Of a DNA stretch of 64,000 bases, positions 59,874 to 64,000 are shown piece after piece. Every line of letters begins with the position of its first letter. Positions within the stretch are counted from its first letter, which is position 1. The DNA lies in the NCBI GenBank assembly GCA_938083085.1, contig CALLKX010000009.1, forward strand, positions 1-64,000, written 5' to 3'. Under the pieces are notes generated by a model. The model had not been told where the DNA came from, did no database searches, and saw only the letters and a list, made by a program, of their open reading frames with translations. The stretch is from an uncultured bacterium (GTDB taxonomy: Bacteria > Planctomycetota > UBA1135 > GCA-002686595). A program made the translations under genes and the position numbers.

Positions 59874-61748
59874 ATGGTCCATCCTGCACACACATCGAAC
59901 CCGACCTTCGCCGCCCTCATCCCAGGAGCCGTCGCCTCGTTGACCCTTGGGCTCGCGGCCTGCGGTTCGGTTGGGCTCTTCTCCGAGGTTCCGGGCGTCC
60001 CGAGGGATCGCGCCTCCAGGTTTGATCGATTCGTGTCCGAGCTCGACCTCGCGCTCACGGACACCGCCCCGCTGCTCGAGCAGGTTCGACGCGGATCAGA
60101 AGGAGGACAAGGCCAGGAGGTGAGGCGGGGGTCGGACGTGCAGAGCGCCAACCGCCGCGACGCCGTGCGGCGCGCGGTGATCGAGAGCGGCAGCCGGCGG
60201 CTCGACCGCGAGTTCGCCCCTGGCCGGCTGGACGAGGCCCGTGCGACCACATCCAGCATCCTGATCGGCGACCTCGCTCACCTAGCGGCCCAGCGCGAGC
60301 GGACAGGCGGGCGCCCCACGACCCCGTGGAGCGGACCGCTCATCGAGGCCCCTTCGGTCCTCCTCCGGGAGCAGCGACGCTCGACCATCGCAGACGTCGA
60401 TCGCTGGGAGGAGGCCTTGCGCGCTCTCGCCGCGGAGGAGGGCACCGCGGTGTCCGGCCCCTCCGACTCGCCGAGCGCCCGCGATGGCGCTGTGGCAGCC
60501 AGCTCGAGGGTCTTGCTCGAGGCCCTCGCCGGATCGGTTGGTCCCGGCGGGGTCACCGACCCGCTCCTGGGCCCCCTCAACGCAGCGGTGGCCCAGCTCA
60601 ACGGGCTCCTCCTCTCGATCGTCACCCTCGACGCAGGCCGCTCGGAGCTGGGGGTTGCGCTGCAGCGCCGATACGCCACGGCCACCTCCGACGCCACCAT
60701 CGATGAGGTGTTCGGCGCCTCTTCATGGGAGGCGCTCGAAGGGCCCGCCCGGGAGCGATGGCTCGCTCCGCTGCAGGAGGCCGCAGGGATGGAGGCTTCC
60801 ACGGAGCGCCTCTCCACCATCGCCCGCTCGGAGCTCGACCGCCTGACCCTGGAACTCGCGCGGGCCGCTGACCTCGTCGACGAGGGGGAGACCTCCCCCA
60901 GCGCTGCGAGGCTCGCCTTGAGGGCCCTTCGATCCGGTGAGAGCACTCCCCCTGGGAGCGAGCGCCCCGTGCGCGAACCCGAGCTGCTCTGGTCCGAGGC
61001 GCGCAAGCGTCTCGGTGAGTTGATCGCGGATCATCCCCCTACCCCCATCGACGCCGCGGTCGCCGAGCCCTTCGAGCGACCGTTCGGTCGCTGGAGCCCG
61101 TTTGTACCGGGCAATCTCGCCCCCGCGGATGATCCTCGCGCCCGTACCCCCCTCTACCTCGCCGCCCCGCCAGAGGCGGACTTCCTGCCCCGCTGGCTGC
61201 GGGAGGCCGAGGCCTGGCGGGAGGGCGTCCCCGGTCGCGCCGTCGCCGATGCGTACCGCCGATCCGCCCGTGATGTCCCGCCCATGACCCGCAGGAGGAC
61301 GCGGGAGGCCTTCGAGGAGGGCTGGGGGCTCTACGCCATCGGAGCCGCCGTCGATGCGGGAGCCCTCAACGAGATCGACCGTGGGTTCGGTCGGGTCGCG
61401 CAGGAGCTCTGCGCCTTCGCCGCGATGCTCACGGACCTCGGGGTCTACGGGGATGGCTGGTCCCGGGAGCAGGCGGCCGCCTTTCTGATCGAGGTGACCC
61501 CTCTACCCGCGGTCTCGATTGATCAGCTCGTGATCCGCAGCTTCGCCCAGCCGGGCCGCGTCGCGCTCCCCGCCATCGGGCTGCTTCGCTTCCGGGCCCT
61601 CCGCCGCGGCGTGGAGGCCGCACTCGGTGACGGCTTCGACCTCGCCTCGTTCCACGCCGCGCTCCTCAACGGCGGGCCGGTACCGATGAGTCAGGTCGAC
61701 CCACGGATTCAACGCTGGCTCAAGCGCGGCGCCCCCGGCCCGCGCTGA
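59874..61748 (+). CDS. DUF885-family lipoprotein, probable pseudoenzyme
   Basis: A 624-residue lipoprotein. ATG 59874 precedes a signal with lipobox LAAC and lipidated Cys30. The C-terminal 200 residues follow DUF885: 'EAFEEGWGLYAIGAAVD', 'QPGRVALPAIGLLRFRALRR' and 'FDLASFHAALLNGGPVPMSQVD'. DUF885 enzymes normally have an HExxPGH-like zinc motif just before 'EGWALY'; here the matching stretch reads 'AYRRSARDVPPMTRRRTR' with no His-Glu pair. The fold is probably kept but zinc catalysis lost. The middle is a low-identity helical region. Divergent from apaG. Confidence 0.75.
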   Translation: MVHPAHTSNPTFAALIPGAVASLTLGLAACGSVGLFSEVPGVPRDRASRFDRFVSELDLALTDTAPLLEQVRRGSEGGQGQEVRRGSDVQSANRRDAVRRAVIESGSRRLDREFAPGRLDEARATTSSILIGDLAHLAAQRERTGGRPTTPWSGPLIEAPSVLLREQRRSTIADVDRWEEALRALAAEEGTAVSGPSDSPSARDGAVAASSRVLLEALAGSVGPGGVTDPLLGPLNAAVAQLNGLLLSIVTLDAGRSELGVALQRRYATATSDATIDEVFGASSWEALEGPARERWLAPLQEAAGMEASTERLSTIARSELDRLTLELARAADLVDEGETSPSAARLALRALRSGESTPPGSERPVREPELLWSEARKRLGELIADHPPTPIDAAVAEPFERPFGRWSPFVPGNLAPADDPRARTPLYLAAPPEADFLPRWLREAEAWREGVPGRAVADAYRRSARDVPPMTRRRTREAFEEGWGLYAIGAAVDAGALNEIDRGFGRVAQELCAFAAMLTDLGVYGDGWSREQAAAFLIEVTPLPAVSIDQLVIRSFAQPGRVALPAIGLLRFRALRRGVEAALGDGFDLASFHAALLNGGPVPMSQVDPRIQRWLKRGAPGPR

Positions 61749-61775
61749 GCTGCGCGGCCACGGGGCACCAGGCCA

Positions 61776-63443
61776 TCACTGCTTGGCCAGGTAGGCCTCG
61801 GCCAACCACGCCCCGAGCGCGACGATGCCCTCGGTGGAGATCACCAGCTGCTTCTCCTGCGGCGGCAGCCCCTCAGTTGGGACGTGGAACGTGTACCTGT
61901 CCGCCGCCGCCAGCGCCGCCACCTCGGACATCACGTCGATGCCGTTCACGTCCTTGTGGTCGGTCGGGGGCTGCTGGCTGACGTACCAGTGGAGCTTCGA
62001 TTCCTTGAGGTCCTTCCGACTGGCCTCGATCAGCTGGCCGATGTGACCCGCGGCGCCCCGGCGAAAGGGGCCGAAGGACATGTCGTTCTCACCCACGTGA
62101 TAGAAGACCCCCTCGAGGTCGACGCGGTATCCCTTGGAGCGGAGCTCCTTGATGGAGGCCTTCACGAACTCGATGAAGCGCGGGTACAGGTTCCGGGTCA
62201 CGGCCACGCTCCCGTCGGGGGTCCAGTCGACGATCTGGCTCCCGCTGTGGGTGAACTTGGCGATCGCGACGTTCTTCACCTTTCCCTCCACCAGCGCCGC
62301 GCCGAAGCTGAGCTCGGGTCCGAAGGTGTCGTAGGGGCCGCAGGGCCCGAGCAGCTCCCAGCCGCTGGAGGTCTTGAAGTCACCGCCGACGCTGTAGCGG
62401 TAGGCGATGTCGCCTTGATCCTTGAGCAGCTTCTTGCCGCCCTTGACGTCCCGAAGCTCCTGCACGAAGGCCCGCTCCCCCTCCATGTTCCGGTGTCCGG
62501 CGAGGACGAAGAGCTTGACCGTGCGACCACCTCGGAAAGGGAGCTTCTTGAGCCCGCGGTCTTCGTCCTCGAGGGCACCGATGTTCCGCAAGTACGCCCG
62601 CGCGTAGTTCACGCCGTGCTCCAGCTGGCCGAGGGTGCCGTAGTGGTAGTGCAGCCCGACGCCGCCACCGATCTCCACGCCCACGTGGGAGGTCGGGACG
62701 TACTCCGAGAGCGGGTCCGCCTCGGTCACCGCGCGCTGCCCGACGCTGATGGCGTGCATACGCGGCCGAAGGTCCATGCCCCAGATCGTCTTGGTGCACA
62801 GCTCCCCGACGTAGAACCGCAGGTCCGGCGCGTCGAGATCCTTGCGCCAGCGAGCCACGAAGTTGGCGAGGTTCTCGCCGTACCTCTTCTGGTAGTCCTC
62901 GTTGAACATGTCGTTCTCGCCCTGGTGCCACATGACGCCCTCGAGGCGGTAGGGCACCTTCTTGCGGTCGAGCTCGGCGAGGGCAGAGCGGACGAGTTCC
63001 ATGGTCAGCGGGTACATCTCGAAGCCGCTGGGCTCGTCGGGGTTCCAATCCCCGCCGAGGTGCGTCCCGCCCGCGGCGCACTTGATGATGGCGATGGGCG
63101 CGTCGATGGCGCCGGTCACCTCTCGGGCGAAGCTCAGCTCGGGCCCCACCACGCCGTTGACCGGCTGCAGGTCGACCCAGCCGTCGGAGCGCATCTTCTG
63201 CTCGCGGCCGATGCAGTACTGGAAGCGCACCTTCTCTTGGGGCTCACCGAGGCCATCGAACGGGGGGAAGCGCTCGATATCCGAGACCTTCGAGTCCGAG
63301 CCCACCATGTTCGACTGACCGGCGAAGATAAAGACCCGGACGGGCTCACGGCCGGTGTCCGCCGAGGGAGGATCGGACGCGCCAGAGGCCAGGGTCGAGA
63401 GGAGCGCAGCGAGCGCCGCGGCGACGAGAGAGCGGAGGATCAT
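61776..63443 (-). CDS. Tandem SASA-domain protein, one domain degenerate
   Basis: A 555-residue exported protein. ATG 63443 starts a signal peptide (MILRSLVAAALAALLSTLASG). Domain one (residues 35-290) has the active AGQSNMVG motif (Ser44) and 'WHQGENDMF'. Domain two (about 305-555) is homologous but has AGHRNMEG: the nucleophile position is Arg318, though 'YHVGENDMSF' and a C-terminal region are kept. The second copy is therefore probably catalytically dead and could have a binding role. Gene order places it directly after the ECF sigma factor (46-base gap), so the sigma factor may regulate or accompany it. Confidence 0.88.
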   Translation of the reverse strand: MILRSLVAAALAALLSTLASGASDPPSADTGREPVRVFIFAGQSNMVGSDSKVSDIERFPPFDGLGEPQEKVRFQYCIGREQKMRSDGWVDLQPVNGVVGPELSFAREVTGAIDAPIAIIKCAAGGTHLGGDWNPDEPSGFEMYPLTMELVRSALAELDRKKVPYRLEGVMWHQGENDMFNEDYQKRYGENLANFVARWRKDLDAPDLRFYVGELCTKTIWGMDLRPRMHAISVGQRAVTEADPLSEYVPTSHVGVEIGGGVGLHYHYGTLGQLEHGVNYARAYLRNIGALEDEDRGLKKLPFRGGRTVKLFVLAGHRNMEGERAFVQELRDVKGGKKLLKDQGDIAYRYSVGGDFKTSSGWELLGPCGPYDTFGPELSFGAALVEGKVKNVAIAKFTHSGSQIVDWTPDGSVAVTRNLYPRFIEFVKASIKELRSKGYRVDLEGVFYHVGENDMSFGPFRRGAAGHIGQLIEASRKDLKESKLHWYVSQQPPTDHKDVNGIDVMSEVAALAAADRYTFHVPTEGLPPQEKQLVISTEGIVALGAWLAEAYLAKQ

Positions 63444-63489
63444 GGGGAGGTCCAGAGTCAACGGTCTTTGCCCCTTGGGGCGCGGCGAT

Positions 63490-64000
63490 TCAATCGCGGA
63501 GCGACGGATCGAAGAGGTCGCGGGGGATCCCGCCCTCGGCGAGGCGCTTGCGCAGCCGCTGCCAACGGCGGGCCACGGCGCCCTCGGTAGAGTCGAGGCG
63601 CTGGGCGGCGACCTTGTAGCTGAGCCCCTCGAGGCCGCAGTACCCGACGAGCTTGCGGTCCGGCTCGGGGAGGGAGGACACCGACTCGAGGAAGCGTCCG
63701 AGGGTGTCGTCACGCTCGATGCGGGCGCTGATGGCGGTGGCGGGATCCATGACCTGTTCGAAGACCGCGCGCTTGGTCTCGCTCCCCAGGTTCACCTGCC
63801 GGCGCCGGCGCCCATCCCGGAGCAGCTCGAGCAAGACAATCTTCGCCACCCGGAAGACCCACTTGCGGAAGGGCGTGGTCTCGGCGTCGATGCGCTCGAT
63901 GGAGTCCCAGGCCCGAAGCCAGACCTCCTGCACCACGTCCTGAGCGTCGATCTCGGACCGGCGATCCCGCGCCAGGCGCAGTGTGGCCCAGGCGTAGATG
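63490..64000 (-). CDS. ECF RNA polymerase sigma factor (partial, N-terminus beyond window)
   Basis: The frame is open to the right edge and gives at least 169 residues. Region 2 is visible at the edge ('DVVQEVWLRAWDSIERI', 'FRKWVFRVAKIVLLELLRDGRRRR') and region 4 near the C-terminus ('LPEPDRKLVGYCGLEGLSYKVAAQ' and 'STEGAVARRWQRLRKRL'). This two-domain layout without region 3 is that of an ECF or related planctomycete sigma-70 factor. It lies immediately upstream of the tandem SASA gene on the same strand, 46 bases away. Anti-sigma partners are not in the window. Confidence 0.9.
   Translation of the reverse strand, partial: IYAWATLRLARDRRSEIDAQDVVQEVWLRAWDSIERIDAETTPFRKWVFRVAKIVLLELLRDGRRRRQVNLGSETKRAVFEQVMDPATAISARIERDDTLGRFLESVSSLPEPDRKLVGYCGLEGLSYKVAAQRLDSTEGAVARRWQRLRKRLAEGGIPRDLFDPSLRD

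Noticed and set aside
61884-63590. Plus-strand frame opposite the tandem SASA gene
   Set aside because: Leu/Val/Glu-rich shadow without recognisable domain.
1-64000. tRNA, rRNA or known riboswitch
   Set aside because: No cloverleaf with a GTTCGAA-type T-loop, no rRNA-like conserved segment and no recognisable riboswitch pattern were found by eye. A covariance-model scan would be decisive and was not possible here.

Overview
The window looks like chromosomal DNA of a high-GC (about 70% by eye) planctomycete or a close PVC-superphylum relative. Supporting signs are several secreted sialate-O-acetylesterase-type (SASA/DUF303) hydrolases, S9 peptidases with signal peptides, many small lipoproteins, a haem c motif protein with carboxypeptidase-regulatory-like repeats, an ECF sigma factor, a PAPS-forming operon, and few Shine-Dalgarno sequences. 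The assignment is inference. I see no rRNA, tRNA, CRISPR, insertion sequence, prophage or integration site.

Layout. 1-15 kb: a gene end, a secreted metzincin protease, a repeat-domain secreted protein, a glycerophosphodiesterase lipoprotein, an orphan ParB-like protein, an S9 peptidase, a SASA esterase and a 1107-residue secreted protein with two haem c motifs. 15-24 kb (minus strand): an ogt-uvrA repair pair in which UvrA is a double-length, four-ATPase protein without UvrB-binding domains, then a ribbon-helix-helix regulator-sat-sulfatase-fold-cysC operon that would make PAPS. 24-31 kb: lipoproteins, a vWA/delta-60 lipoprotein, an aminotransferase and a secreted protein sharing a C-terminal module with the metzincin.

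31.3-31.7 kb holds the most striking item. It is a minus-strand lipoprotein with a heavy-metal-associated (HMA) domain in which the first metal-binding cysteine of the GMTC motif is an in-frame TGA. The TGA is followed at selenocysteine-insertion distance by a perfect hairpin whose GGUCU loop resembles the E. coli fdhF SECIS. It is very probably a selenoprotein that ordinary gene callers would truncate or miss.

32-46 kb: an RluA-like pseudouridine synthase, an RND efflux adaptor and pump, a DPP-IV-like peptidase, an unknown secreted protein, PilT, a TlpA-like lipoprotein, a DUF3299-like protein and a HEAT-type protein. 46-51 kb (minus): an operon with an ABC transporter of the LolCDE/MacB type, a His/Asp-rich metal-binding lipoprotein, a DUF3299 lipoprotein and a saccharopine-dehydrogenase-like oxidoreductase, resembling Zrg-type zinc clusters. 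51-64 kb: LOG protein, AbgT transporter, two small proteins, an SDR-Rieske-SASA operon, TerC, a methyltransferase, ApaG, a DUF885 protein that has lost its metal motif, a tandem SASA protein with one degenerate active site, and a partial ECF sigma factor.

Long open frames opposite most genes are a product of the base composition and were left out. Start sites were mostly set by signal peptides or conserved N-termini.
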